Origin: Acidobacteriota bacterium
Lineage (GTDB): Bacteria; Acidobacteriota; Thermoanaerobaculia; Multivoradales; JBCCEF01
Direction of reading: 5' to 3'
Assembly: GCA_039030395.1 (NCBI GenBank)
Contig: JBCCEF010000029.1
Span: 1-50,928, forward strand
DNA: 50,928 nt
Made by a program: the position numbers and the translations under genes. The notes beneath the pieces are model-generated. The model was not told the DNA's origin and did no database searches. It worked only from the letters and a program-made list of their open reading frames with translations. Below are positions 42,627-50,918 of this stretch, piece after piece. Positions within the stretch are counted from its first letter, which is position 1. The number at the start of each line of letters is the position of its first letter.

Positions 42627-43328
42627 TCAGTCGAGCAGGAAATCCAGAGACTCGCCCACTTCCAGCTCCCGCGGCTCCCGGCCGCGGCCGAAGAGGCGGG
42701 CTCCGATGACGCCTTCGAGGGTGACGGACTCGCCCTCCACCTTGAGCCAGGCGCCTTCCCGCAGCCCCACCACCCAGGGCTCGTTCTCTTCGTGGAACTC
42801 GCGAATTCGCTCTTCCCGGGTTTCGCCCTGGTGCCTGGAATCAGGATCCGGGTCCAGGTAGTGGGGATTGATATTGAAGGGCACCAACCCCAAGGCCTCG
42901 AAGCTCTCTGGCTCGACGATGGGCATGTCGTTGGTGGTGCGGATCGAGACGCAGGCGACATTCGATCCGGCGCTGGTGCTGGCATAGGGCATGCCGGCGG
43001 CCACCCGCCGCCGAATGGGGTCGAGCACACCCCGGGAGTAGAGCGACTTGAGCAGTCGGAAAGTGTTGCCACCGCCAACGAAGATGCCTTCCGCCCGCTC
43101 GACCGCCGCCACCGGATCCGCTGCCCGGTGCAGCGACTCGAGTTCGAAGCCGAATTCCGCAAAGCGCTCCCTGGCCTTGTCCTCATAGCCGTCGCGATCA
43201 GCCAGGGCGAAGGGAATGAAGAGAATCCGCTGACCACCGTCGAACACCTCCTCGAGGGCGCTCTCGCAGTGCTCTAGGTAACCGTGCCCCCAGCAGGTCG
43301 AGTTGCTGATCAGCCGCAGATGCTTCAT
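42627..43328 (-). CDS. pepE: dipeptidase E (peptidase E, S51 family)
   Basis: The 233-residue serine peptidase cleaves Asp-X dipeptides. It carries the GGGNTFRLL motif (85-93), the nucleophile S119 in ASTSAGSNVAC, D134 in TTNDMPIV, and H156 in NINPHYLDP; this matches the catalytic triad layout of Salmonella PepE. It is cytoplasmic. ATG 43328 overlaps the stop of the DUF1684 gene (ATGA), so the two are coupled. Confidence 0.92.
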   Translation of the reverse strand: MKHLRLISNSTCWGHGYLEHCESALEEVFDGGQRILFIPFALADRDGYEDKARERFAEFGFELESLHRAADPVAAVERAEGIFVGGGNTFRLLKSLYSRGVLDPIRRRVAAGMPYASTSAGSNVACVSIRTTNDMPIVEPESFEALGLVPFNINPHYLDPDPDSRHQGETREERIREFHEENEPWVVGLREGAWLKVEGESVTLEGVIGARLFGRGREPRELEVGESLDFLLD

Positions 43329-44308
43329 GCCTTTGGCTCCGCGAATCGCTTCTCACCGGCGGTCACCGCGACCGGCAGCTTGTTCTGGGCCGGCGGCAGG
43401 GGACAGGTCGAGAACGCCGTAAAGGCGCAGGGAGGGTTGTAGGCGCGGTTGAAGTCGAGCACCAGGCGCCCCTCCTCGTCGGGCGCCGGAGCGTAGAGGA
43501 AACGGCCGCCGCCGTAGGTGGTGTCGCCGTTCGTCGCATCACCGAACACCACGAAGGCCTCGCCGCCTTCGAAATCCCCCATCACGTCGAGGCGATGTGT
43601 CTGGCCTGCGTGCTCGAATACGATCGCCCCGGCGCTCGGCGTGTCCTCGACCTGTCCAAGAACATTGACGATGGGAAGGGTGCGGGGCGGATCGTGCGCC
43701 TCGAAGCTCGCAGCAAGCCGCCAGTCGAAGGACACCGGGTAGATCTCGATCCCCGGAAAATCGAGGCGGGTGGCGCTCTGGCGGTCTTTGATCCTCATCC
43801 CGACGCGGTCGCCCCGCTCGATGGGGAAAAAGGAGAGATCGCCCCAGGCGATGGTCGTGGCCTCGCCGGAAGCGTCCGACTGGAGCACGCGGCTCTCACC
43901 CGCGGCCAACGGCTCCTCCCCCACCACCAAGCCCTCACCGGCATCCGGCAGGTCCGCCGCCGCCTCGAAGCGTAGCCCTTCGGCATTGCGATGGATCACC
44001 CCCAACCGCTCCGGTGCCTTGCCAGCCGGCAAGACCACCGTGGCGCCCGGATCCGAACCGACGGCGTTCGCCCCCTCGCTGAGCCAGTCCAAACCGACCA
44101 GGGTCAGCCAACCTTCTTCCGCTCGAAGGCGCTCCAGTCGCTCGCTGCGCCAGGCTTCGACCTCCTCGCGATGGGCGGCCATCTCCTCCGCCGAGGGAGC
44201 GGATTCGGAGGCACAGCCGGCCAGAACCGCCCACGGCAGCAAGGCGCCACAGAGAAAAAGGCATGGAAGGGACCGAAGACTACGGGGACGCTGGACTCGA
44301 ATGGTCAT
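43325..44308 (-). CDS. DUF1684-family lipoprotein
   Basis: The 327-residue protein has a lipobox at LLPWAVLAGCAS, so it is predicted to be lipid-anchored. The mature part has the DUF1684 pattern: EVEAWRSERLERLRAEEGWL, LTLVGLDWLSEGANAVGSDP, RVGMRIKDRQSATR, and RLVLDFNRAYNPPCAFTAFSTCPLPPAQNKL. The family is common in many bacteria but its function is unknown. I use ATG at about 44308 (MTIRVQRPRSLRS); a longer open reading begins at TTG 44353 and lacks a signal peptide start. Confidence 0.82.
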   Translation of the reverse strand: MTIRVQRPRSLRSLPCLFLCGALLPWAVLAGCASESAPSAEEMAAHREEVEAWRSERLERLRAEEGWLTLVGLDWLSEGANAVGSDPGATVVLPAGKAPERLGVIHRNAEGLRFEAAADLPDAGEGLVVGEEPLAAGESRVLQSDASGEATTIAWGDLSFFPIERGDRVGMRIKDRQSATRLDFPGIEIYPVSFDWRLAASFEAHDPPRTLPIVNVLGQVEDTPSAGAIVFEHAGQTHRLDVMGDFEGGEAFVVFGDATNGDTTYGGGRFLYAPAPDEEGRLVLDFNRAYNPPCAFTAFSTCPLPPAQNKLPVAVTAGEKRFAEPKA

Positions 44309-44375
44309 AGATGGCGCCTCGAAGGAAGAGAACCCATGGCCTCCGGACGCCAAACCATGGCTCCGGAGAGGTCGA

Positions 44376-44406
44376 GATGAGGGTTCCGCAATCCGGAACC
44401 CTCATC
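44376..44406. terminator. hairpin at the end of the cytochrome operon
   Basis: The 13-base arms GATGAGGGTTCCG and CGGAACCCTCATC form a perfect stem with a five-base loop. It lies about 60 bases beyond the stop of the last cytochrome-operon gene and upstream of the DUF1684 gene. No T-run follows on the minus strand, so factor-dependent or RNA-protective action is possible. Positions may be off by one base. Confidence 0.45.
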
Positions 44407-44467
44407 GGCTCATCTTCTCAAAGGAGATCGCCGAACGCACGTTCCGGGGTGTGGATTCCCGAGGCTG

Positions 44468-44947
44468 CTACTCGTAGTAGAGAACGAACCAGGTGTGGTA
44501 GGCCACCACCAGCATCGTCAACACCGCCAGCGCCACGTGGACGACCATCCAGGGAAAGGACAGCATCTTCGGCTTGAAGCCGATCGATACGGGATGGAGA
44601 TATCCAACCAGGAGATTGCCAAGGTACACGCTGCTCAGCAGGAGCAAGTAGCCGTAGCCCAGGCGCATTGAGTGGAAGTAGAAGAAAACCGGCGCCACCA
44701 AGCCCAGGTTCTTGTGGAGGCGGTAGCTCTTCTTGGCGGCGCGCGCCCAGCCCATGGCGCGGCCGACAGTGAGCCACCACTGGTGCAGCAGGTAGGCGAG
44801 GAGCAGGCAGCCGGTCCACCGTTTGAACGACTCGTCGAGCTGCTTACCGGCCAGCCAGGACCATTCCCAGCCAAGAATCGCCTGCACGAGGTAGACGGAG
44901 AGGAGAAAGATTCCGAGAGCTGCCCGCCGGCGTTCGCGGCGGATCAT
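44468..44947 (-). CDS. His-rich multi-helix membrane protein, cytochrome b/ferric reductase-like
   Basis: The 159-residue protein has four to five helices, starting at LGIFLLSVYLVQAILGW. Histidines sit in or beside helices: LLHQWWL, YRLHKNLG, FFYFHSMRLG, YLHPVS, VVHVAL and AYHTWF; several pairs could hold b-type hemes or metal. Similar short proteins occur with c-type cytochromes and are thought to pass electrons across the membrane. It overlaps the DUF3365 gene (ATGA) and is last in the operon. A heme role is inferred. Confidence 0.7.
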   Translation of the reverse strand: MIRRERRRAALGIFLLSVYLVQAILGWEWSWLAGKQLDESFKRWTGCLLLAYLLHQWWLTVGRAMGWARAAKKSYRLHKNLGLVAPVFFYFHSMRLGYGYLLLLSSVYLGNLLVGYLHPVSIGFKPKMLSFPWMVVHVALAVLTMLVVAYHTWFVLYYE

Positions 44948-45798
44948 CCGGCGGGCTCGATCGCTGCATTACCTTTATTCTGAAAGCCCCCCTCGGCGGC
45001 GGCCAGCAAGCGAGAGAGGGATTCCGTCGCGGTGCGCCGTTCTACCTCCGCCATGAACACCTCGACGCTCGGCAAGAAGTAGCCGTCCCGCGGCCAGCGC
45101 TCGCCGATCTCCGGCCGGCGATCGAAGGTTTCGGTCTCCTCGAGGTAGCCGGCGTAAGCATCGCGGAAGCTCTTGCGCAGAGCGGCGAGGATGTCGAACA
45201 TCTCGTCGTAGGGCACCTGGTCGGACGGGAAGGTCCACGTGGTCGCCCCCATCACGTCGCCTAGCCGCCAGTCTGTCTTCGGGCTGTCGGGATGCTCGTT
45301 GTGGCAGGTCACACAGGGCTCGGCGACGGCCAAATCCGCGAACATCGCCGTTTGGAGCCCAGTGTCAGGGGTCACGAAGAAGCGAGGATCTTGGTCCGCC
45401 CGGATGCCCTCGAACTCTGCGAGCTGCTCGCCCTGGAAGAGATTGGACTGGCTAATGGGGAAATCCGAGCCGAGGAACAGCCCCAGGCGCACCGGGTTCT
45501 TCTCGAGGCTCACCGCCGCCGAGCGCAGAAAAAGCGCCGGCAAGGGGCCGGCCTGGACCGCCGGCTGCTTCCAGTCTTCATCGAAAGCCAAACCGACGGC
45601 TTGACCGGCGCCGACGATCTCCTGGGTATACAAACGCCGAACCTGAGCGTTCTCCGCCGCGCAAATACGCAGCACCTCCTCTATCGACAGCATCCGCCCA
45701 GAAGCGGCGGCGTCAACGGCAAGCGGCGCCGGAGCGCTGACGAAGAGGTAGACGATCAGAGCCACCAGCAGCAGAGCGATCAAAGTAAAGGGCTTCAT
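44944..45798 (-). CDS. DUF3365 (Tll0287-like) monoheme c-type protein
   Basis: The 284-residue protein has an N-terminal helix (FTLIALLLVALIVYLFVS) and one c-type heme site CVTCH (162-166) followed by NEHPDSPKTDW. The surrounding region (LRICAAENAQVRRLYTQEIV to AEPCVTCHN) is the DUF3365/Tll0287-like PAS-type domain known to bind heme and thought to act as a redox sensor or electron carrier. ATG 45798 overlaps the upstream cytochrome stop. A longer reading begins in another gene. The gene is second of three coupled genes. Confidence 0.82.
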   Translation of the reverse strand: MKPFTLIALLLVALIVYLFVSAPAPLAVDAAASGRMLSIEEVLRICAAENAQVRRLYTQEIVGAGQAVGLAFDEDWKQPAVQAGPLPALFLRSAAVSLEKNPVRLGLFLGSDFPISQSNLFQGEQLAEFEGIRADQDPRFFVTPDTGLQTAMFADLAVAEPCVTCHNEHPDSPKTDWRLGDVMGATTWTFPSDQVPYDEMFDILAALRKSFRDAYAGYLEETETFDRRPEIGERWPRDGYFLPSVEVFMAEVERRTATESLSRLLAAAEGGFQNKGNAAIEPAG

Positions 45799-46502
45799 TG
45801 AGCCCTTCCCTGGATCTGCGCGAGGGTCGTGCGGGTGGCGCGGAATTCCTTCTCGTCGGAATAGGGTGACGGTCCGCCCCGGAAGTACTCTTCGATGACG
45901 GCCGGATCCAGCCGGTCGGCCATCCGCGTCGGCGCTTTCCACAAATGGTTGCCGTGGAAGTCGTGGCAGCCAAGGCAGGTATTCCAGCTCGCCGTCGCCA
46001 CCAGCTCGTGGTGCGGCGTATCGACAGGATCCACCTTCAGCTCAAGATCACCGTGGCACTCAGAACAGTAGTCCGCCTTCACGGTGATCCGCTCGCCGGC
46101 ATGCTCCAGATGACAGCCCATACAGGTCTGCGGCTGAAGATTCTCCCGCGCCTTGGCGAATCGTGGTTCAAGGAAACGGAAGGTCGGGTGGCGGTCGTTG
46201 GGACGCTCGTGGCAATCGAGACACGCGGCGTCGCTGACGTCCGCCAGGCCGAAGTCGGCAGGTTCCGGTCGCAGACCGAAGGCATAGCGCGCATTGGCCT
46301 GCACCTGCTGGCGAAAGGTACCCGGTGCCTGGCGGTGGCAGGCGCTGCACTGCACCTCCGCATGACCGGTATTCATCGGCCCGAGAGCGTGGAACGTTTC
46401 GCTCCCCGGCGCGAACAAGACCAGAGCCACGACGGCGCCCCCCATAGCGCCTGACCAAATGCCGAGCCTCTGTCGACGACGGGCGTTCTTTCTCCGGGTC
46501 AT
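45795..46502 (-). CDS. membrane-anchored pentaheme c-type cytochrome
   Basis: The 235-residue protein has one N-terminal helix (LGIWSGAMGGAVVALVLFAP) and five CxxCH heme motifs: CSACH (52-56), CLDCH (94-98), CMGCH (127-131), CSECH (146-150) and CLGCH (176-180). Additional histidines can serve as distal ligands. It resembles cytochrome c3/c7 and NapC/NirT-type quinol-linked proteins in form, and it likely passes electrons between the membrane and the periplasm. ATG 46502 follows GGAGGGA. It is the first gene of the three-gene operon behind a strong promoter. Confidence 0.9.
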   Translation of the reverse strand: MTRRKNARRRQRLGIWSGAMGGAVVALVLFAPGSETFHALGPMNTGHAEVQCSACHRQAPGTFRQQVQANARYAFGLRPEPADFGLADVSDAACLDCHERPNDRHPTFRFLEPRFAKARENLQPQTCMGCHLEHAGERITVKADYCSECHGDLELKVDPVDTPHHELVATASWNTCLGCHDFHGNHLWKAPTRMADRLDPAVIEEYFRGGPSPYSDEKEFRATRTTLAQIQGRAQ

Positions 46503-46523
46503 CAATCCCTCCGCTGGATCGAC

Positions 46524-46541
46524 CGCACCTTGCAAGGTGCG
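46524..46541. promoter_or_regulatory. 18-base perfect palindrome, candidate operator of the cytochrome operon
   Basis: CGCACCTTGCAAGGTGCG is a complete palindrome 22-39 bases upstream of the pentaheme ATG, downstream of the promoter. A regulator bound there could block elongation. Alternatively it may be an RNA hairpin near the ribosome binding site. Confidence 0.5.
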
Positions 46542-46574
46542 CCCCAAAAACCTCGATTCACAACGTATCTTTCA

Positions 46575-46603
46575 GTTCTATCTCTAATGTATTTTTTCGT
46601 CAA
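46575..46603 (-). promoter_or_regulatory. sigma70-type promoter of the cytochrome operon
   Basis: On the minus strand TTGACG (46598-46603) and TAGAAC (46575-46580) are separated by 17 bases in an AT-rich stretch that contrasts with the GC-rich surroundings. Transcription would begin near 46568, giving a leader of about 65 bases that includes the palindrome. Confidence 0.6.
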
Positions 46604-46925
46604 GTTGAGCACATAATTACCGGATTCAGATTTTTTCTTCCGACCAAAGACGTCGCGAACCACCACGGCCCGGACTCTCTGGAAAGCCCTCCCATCGCGT
46701 CCCCTAGGATGCTCTTCGCAGCAAGACCCTCCGTTGTTGATGATGAGATCTCCAAAATTCTTTAGGGAGCTCTTGAATTGGGTTCGCTGTCTCCGAGGCC
46801 GATGGATCGACGCGCCGAGCCCCGTCGATGTGCTGCGACGAGCTGCGCACAGCTAGAATGCTCTTCATCCTGGATTCCACCGGCCCGGAGATCTGGAAAT
46901 CCTTGAAAGACCCGCGAGCGCTCCC
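46604..46925. other. gene-free gap upstream of the AAA ATPase gene
   Basis: No gene is supported. A leftward frame is open here and across the ATPase but is a shadow. A candidate rightward -10 TAGAAT (46854-46859) lies next to a hairpin AGCTG-CGCA-CAGCT (46841-46854). The region 46640-46800 shows nothing clear. Confidence 0.4.
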
Positions 46926-48458
46926 TTGAAGACACCCCCCATCACCACCCCCGACGATCTCTCGCTGCTGCTCCAGGTGTTGCCGCCGCGGGTGCGGAAA
47001 GCTCTCACCGGGGACGACGACCGGCAAGGACTGCTGGAGATCGTCCTCGACCTCGGTCGACCGGCGATCGCCCGCTATTCCGATCGCCAATCGGTTCTCG
47101 ACCCGCAGCCCATCGATCGCGCGGACATCGAAGGGGTGATCGAAAACGTCGGCCGTTTCGGCCAGGACAACCGCGCCGGTATCGAGCGCACCCTCCACCG
47201 CCTGTCGGCGATCCGCAATCGGGCCGGCGGCATCGTCGGGCTCACCTGCCGAATAGGGCGCGCCGTCTTCGGCACTGCCGACATCCTGCGCGATGTGATC
47301 GAAGACGGGCGCTCGCTCCTGCTCCTGGGTCGACCCGGCGTGGGCAAGACCACCTTGCTCCGGGAAGCCGCACGCCTGCTCGCCGACGGCGCCGACAAGC
47401 GGGTGGTGATCGTCGACACCTCGAACGAGATCGCCGGCGACGGGGACATCCCCCACCCGGGCATCGGCGGCGCGCGGCGCATGCAGGTGCCGTCGCCGGA
47501 ACAACAGGCGGCGGTGATGATCGAAGCGGTCGAGAACCACATGCCCGAAGTCATCGTGATCGACGAGATCGGGACCGGCGCCGAGGCCCTCGCTGCCCGC
47601 ACCATCGCCGAACGGGGGGTGCAGTTGATCGCCACGGCACACGGCAACACCCTCGAGAATCTGCTCCAGAATCCGCCCTTGAGCGACCTCGTCGGCGGCA
47701 TCCAAGCGGTCACCTTGTCGGACGAAGAGGCCCGGCGGCGACGGACCCAGAAAACCGTCCTCGAACGCAAAGCGCCGCCGACCTTCGACGTCGTCGTCGA
47801 GATCCTCGGCCGGGACGAGCTGGCGGTGCATCACCAGGTTTCGGAAGTGGTCGACGCCATCCTGCGCGGCACCGAAGCCCGGCCGGAGAAGCGCCTGCGG
47901 CGAGAGGGACGGATCGAGATCGAAGCGCCACCGCCGGCTCCGGAACCGGCCCTCGCGTCGGTCCGTCGGCGCTTGAGGATCTTTCCCTACGCCGTCGATC
48001 GCGGCCGCCTCGACCGTTCCATCCGCAAGCTCGGCGTTCCCGCCCACATCGTCGATCAACCGTCCATGGCGGACGTCATCCTCACCACCAAAGCGCAGGA
48101 AAAACGGCGGCCTCGGCGCCTCCGCGAGGCCGAGCACCGCGGCGTCGGCCTGGTCGCCCTGCGCAGCAACACCCTGCCGCAAATGGAAAAGTTCCTCCGG
48201 CGTTCGTTTGCCGACGACCCGGCCGCGGACGGCCGGAGCGAGGCGGTCCAAGAAGCCGAAGATGCCGTCCAGCAGGTTCTGGCGGGAGGCAAGCCGGTCG
48301 AGTTGCCGCCGCGCTCCGGCGCACTGCGGCGCCTGCAGCACGAGCGGGTCGGCGAAGGGCAACTGCGATCCGAGAGCCGGGGCGTCGAACCGTTCCGGCG
48401 GGTGGTGGTGTTTCCGGTTCCTTCGGCCGCAGCGCCGGAAGCGGATGGAGTCGGATGA
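46926..48458 (+). CDS. R3H/SpoIIIAA-like AAA ATPase (Ycf45 type)
   Basis: The 510-residue protein has a Walker [10 protein letters not shown] (135-143), a Walker B region [15 protein letters not shown], and the later segment [20 protein letters not shown]. This order matches the Ycf45/SpoIIIAA-like AAA family, whose members carry nucleic-acid-binding tails; the function is unproven. The N-terminus ([20 protein letters not shown]) is the family start. The C-terminal 150 residues, arginine-rich and partly acidic, include a likely R3H-type region. The start TTG 46926 has only a weak ribosome binding site but is the first initiation codon of the open frame. An opposing open frame of similar length is a shadow. 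Confidence 0.85.
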   Translation: MKTPPITTPDDLSLLLQVLPPRVRKALTGDDDRQGLLEIVLDLGRPAIARYSDRQSVLDPQPIDRADIEGVIENVGRFGQDNRAGIERTLHRLSAIRNRAGGIVGLTCRIGRAVFGTADILRDVIEDGRSLLLLGRPGVGKTTLLREAARLLADGADKRVVIVDTSNEIAGDGDIPHPGIGGARRMQVPSPEQQAAVMIEAVENHMPEVIVIDEIGTGAEALAARTIAERGVQLIATAHGNTLENLLQNPPLSDLVGGIQAVTLSDEEARRRRTQKTVLERKAPPTFDVVVEILGRDELAVHHQVSEVVDAILRGTEARPEKRLRREGRIEIEAPPPAPEPALASVRRRLRIFPYAVDRGRLDRSIRKLGVPAHIVDQPSMADVILTTKAQEKRRPRRLREAEHRGVGLVALRSNTLPQMEKFLRRSFADDPAADGRSEAVQEAEDAVQQVLAGGKPVELPPRSGALRRLQHERVGEGQLRSESRGVEPFRRVVVFPVPSAAAPEADGVG

Positions 48459-49102
48459 AGCAGTCGACAATCGGCTCATGGAATCCTTGTTGGGCAAGCT
48501 CTATTCCGCGCCGGCGATAGACCTCCAAAGCAGCAAAAGGACCAGAGGAGAATGGGGTTCTTCTTCCGCCTCCACGAAGGCGCCGTCGTTCGACCGGGAG
48601 TACTCTCCTTCCCCGTCCAACTCTTCCCGGCGAGACCCGAACCATGGATCTCCAGCTTGAGCGCCTTTTCTCCTCTAATAGATAAAGTGCGTGCCGTGCC
48701 GTGAATAAGACAGTGAATGCAGGAATGGTAGAGCGAGGGTAGCCCTCGACAGCTCCCGCCCCCTAGTCGCAGACCGGTACCCAGTCCGCTGGAATAGGCT
48801 CTGCCGGCGTAGGGAGAGAGAAAGTCAGGTCGCCGGGAGCACGGGCTCGAAAACCGAGCGCCGGGTAGCCGCGGTCACCGACCGAACCAAGCTTGCCGAG
48901 AGGTTGGGGCTCTCGAGCCGCATTCTGAGGTCATCGACTCGAAGGCCCTGCCGGGCTCGACGCTACCGATCCCGGCTCTCGGCCCTCAAGTCATTGTCAC
49001 GCGGAGGCTTGACACTCGCCTGGCATCTGTGGAACCGGCACCGAGTCGGGGATGCGATCCAAACTCCGCAGACAATCGGGGGGCACCTAGGCTCGGGGGC
49101 AC
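48459..49102. other. gene-poor region with remnants
   Basis: No convincing full gene. A 50-residue rightward frame (48552-48704, beginning MGFFFRLHEGAVVRPGVLSF) has AGGAG only one base before its ATG, too close for normal initiation. On the minus strand, 48766-48930 is open for 55 codons without a start and reads RGYPALGFRARAPGDLTFSL then PADWVPVCD to a stop, perhaps the tail of a lost gene. Short hairpins occur: CGAGGG-TAG-CCCTCG (48734-48748) and GCTCG/CGAGC near 48845. A duplicate of CGGGGGCACCTAGGCT is at about 49077-49109. Confidence 0.4.
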
Positions 49103-49309
49103 CTAGGCTGGGGAGATGGGGGGATGGGAGATCTGGCGAGTCTCACCACCCACTTCCGTCACGATACGAAAGCGCGCTCGTCTCCGGAAGGTACGACCCA
49201 GCCCCGCGGGCGTCCTCGAGATCGAAATCTTCTGGAGGATCCTGCCCTTGCGGGAAATCTTGCACACCTCGCTGGTCTTGGTATGCAGGTCGAAGCCAAA
49301 AAAGAACAT
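49103..49309 (-). pseudogene. IS110-family transposase, N-terminal fragment
   Basis: From ATG 49309 the frame reads MFFFGFDLHTKTSEVCKISR, then KGRILQKISISRT, and stops at 49103 after 68 residues. This is the start of the DEDD (RuvC-like) domain of IS110-family transposases, where D of GFDLHTKTS is the first catalytic residue. The remaining roughly 250-300 residues, including the serine motif of the C-terminal domain, are missing. It is therefore a dead remnant. IS110 elements carry a guide (bridge) RNA in flanking noncoding DNA; I could not identify one here. Confidence 0.7.
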
Positions 49310-49907
49310 GGACGGTCTTCTTTCTCGGCAGTTCATGCCGCTTCGGTCTATCGGCCCACAGCACTTTGCCACGGGAGACCGACGGGCTCACCTCATCTGG
49401 CACCGAGGATGTAGGATCTGGGGCCGCATGGTGCAAGTACTGATCTAGGTGATCGGTCCAAAGCTGGCACCTCTCAGCCATCCATCGCAGTCCTTCCGCC
49501 GGGGAGTGCTGCTCACTCACCCCGTCGCCATTCGAGTCAAAGTAGATCGCCTCATAGGTTCCGGGCGGTCCGTAGAGGCTTTCTTGTGGATCGTAGACCA
49601 TCTTGGTGTCGAACTCCCCGTCGCACCTAGAAGAGGCGAAGGCATAGTCAAACTGTTCGTCGGGGGAGAAACCACCCGTCCAATCTTCAAAGTGCCCTTC
49701 CAAGTCAAAGGTGCCGTCTTGGTCGAGATCTATGAGTACCTTGCGAACAGCACCCCAACGCCAATGGACCTCTGCCGAGTCTGTTGGAGTGCGAATGGTC
49801 TCAACCCCGAAAATTCTAGCTGCTCTGCAGACCCACCAGACTCCCAGAACCGCCATGACCACAGCGGCCCAGCCGCTCAGCACGCGCAAGGCTCGTCTAC
49901 TAGCCAC
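49143..49907 (-). pseudogene. membrane-anchored protein with EF-hand-like loops, 3' end replaced by an IS110 remnant
   Basis: GTG 49907 overlaps the previous gene's TAG and follows GGAGGGGAGCG. The protein has one N-terminal helix (VLSGWAAVVMAVLGVWWVC) and two calcium-loop-like segments, DLDQDGTFDLEGHF and DSNGDGVSEQH. From about 49375 leftward the frame runs through IS110 upstream sequence and reads over the transposase start in a different frame, so the last 75 or so codons are probably not original. The native 3' end is lost or unknown. The role is unknown, but the coupling to the secreted gene suggests a partner. Confidence 0.55.
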
Positions 49908-50352
49908 AGTCGTTCGCTCCCCTCCCGCCTCCAACGGTTCCCCGAGTACAGTCCACAGGATTTCCGGTTGCACTTTCGTGAGAGTCCTGATCCAGAGCCT
50001 CTTCTTCCTCATCCAAGAGGTCCGAGATCCGTTCTGCACCCGCCTCAGAGAAGGACAAGAAACCGCCACTCAGAGCTTCCTGACTCGGCGGTCGTTGCAT
50101 CGACGTTCCTGGTTCGGCACCGTCGTCGTCCGCCAACGGCTCCGGCCAGGTCTCCAGCACCGGACCGAAGCCGGAACTCGAGCGGCCCACTCCGAGAAGG
50201 GCCAGCTCCGCGCCGGGAGTGACGCCGGTGACCGTCACCCCGGTATCGGAGCGAGTGATTTCCAGCGAGGGGACCGGAGAAGCTTCCTGGCCGGAAGCGT
50301 CGAAGGTGGAGAAAACAAGGACGAAGAAGACAAGAACGACTCGGTAGTCCAT
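49900..50352 (-). CDS. secreted unknown protein
   Basis: The 150-residue protein has a signal peptide (MDYRVVLVFFVLVFSTFDAS, likely cut after SGQ). The mature part begins with a beta-rich segment (SLEITRSDTGVTVTGVTPGA) followed by acidic, serine-rich sequence (ISDLLDEEEEALDQDS) and a CxxxxC-containing tail. It is not recognised. ATG 50352 follows AGAGG, and a strong promoter lies upstream. The last bases overlap the next gene. Confidence 0.65.
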   Translation of the reverse strand: MDYRVVLVFFVLVFSTFDASGQEASPVPSLEITRSDTGVTVTGVTPGAELALLGVGRSSSGFGPVLETWPEPLADDDGAEPGTSMQRPPSQEALSGGFLSFSEAGAERISDLLDEEEEALDQDSHESATGNPVDCTRGTVGGGRGANDCG

Positions 50353-50412
50353 ACGGCCTCTAGATGAAGTCAGCAGTGGATGACTCTCAAGCAAGCGATG
50401 GGTAGCTCGATG

Positions 50413-50441
50413 TTTTTAAATCATCAAACTGATGATGTCAA
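50413..50441 (-). promoter_or_regulatory. promoter with an operator dyad in its spacer
   Basis: On the minus strand, TTGACA (50436-50441) and TAAAAA (50413-50418) are 17 bases apart. The spacer holds the perfect dyad ATCATCA-AAC-TGATGAT (50420-50436). A protein bound there would prevent RNA polymerase binding. The divergent XRE regulator begins 75 bases away and is the natural candidate. Confidence 0.6.
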
Positions 50442-50510
50442 GGGGCGCATATCACTGTACCGGCTCCTAGGATTGAAAAAACGCTGATCCAGAAGTACAA
50501 TCCGGAGGCT

Positions 50511-50918
50511 ATGAACATCCACGAGGCATTGGTCCACCTGCGCAGGAAAACCGGCATGACCCAGCGGGAGGTCTCCCGAAAGGCGGAGATGGCCTCGGGT
50601 TCCCTCAGCCGAATCGAACAGGGGAACGGCCTACCCTCGATTCCCTCGCTGCTGCGGCTGCTCGAAGTGCTCGATGCCGACCTGTTGGATCTGGCGGTGG
50701 CCATGAAGTACGCCGGCCGACAGCCGGAGGCTCGCGCTCACCTGATGGACGAGTGGCAGATTCCGGAGGGAGGAAATGAGGCCATCGCGGATGAACTGAG
50801 GCGAGACGTTCAGCGAGTCGCCAACGCCAGCACCGCAGCCCTCGCCGATGCGCTGCAGGAGATCAATCGCATCGCGGGCAAGGTGTCAGCCCTCCCGAAA
50901 TCCAAGGCCGCGGGCTAG
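50511..50918 (+). CDS. XRE-family transcriptional regulator
   Basis: The 135-residue protein has an N-terminal helix-turn-helix (HLRRKTGMTQREVSRKAEMA, SGSLSRIEQGNGLPSIPSLL, RLLEVLDADLLDL) typical of Cro/C1 repressors. The C-terminal 65 residues are helical and may mediate dimers. ATG 50511 follows GGAGG. It is divergent from the secreted gene and likely regulates it through the dyad in the shared region. It has no partner toxin in the window. Confidence 0.85.
   Translation: MNIHEALVHLRRKTGMTQREVSRKAEMASGSLSRIEQGNGLPSIPSLLRLLEVLDADLLDLAVAMKYAGRQPEARAHLMDEWQIPEGGNEAIADELRRDVQRVANASTAALADALQEINRIAGKVSALPKSKAAG

Noticed and set aside
41685-43277. Rightward 530-codon open frame opposite the SGNH and PepE genes
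   Set aside because: It spans two coupled genes on the opposite strand and shows no family motif.
44376-44406. Classical intrinsic terminator
   Set aside because: The stem is perfect, but there is no T-run after it on either strand, so I list it only as a hairpin-type terminator of moderate confidence.
46704-48497. Leftward open frame of 597 codons across the AAA ATPase
   Set aside because: It mirrors a well-supported gene on the other strand with Walker motifs; its own translation is low-complexity and without recognisable motifs.
48552-48704. 50-codon rightward gene after the ATPase
   Set aside because: The AGGAG is one base from the ATG, which is too close for initiation, and no family was recognised.
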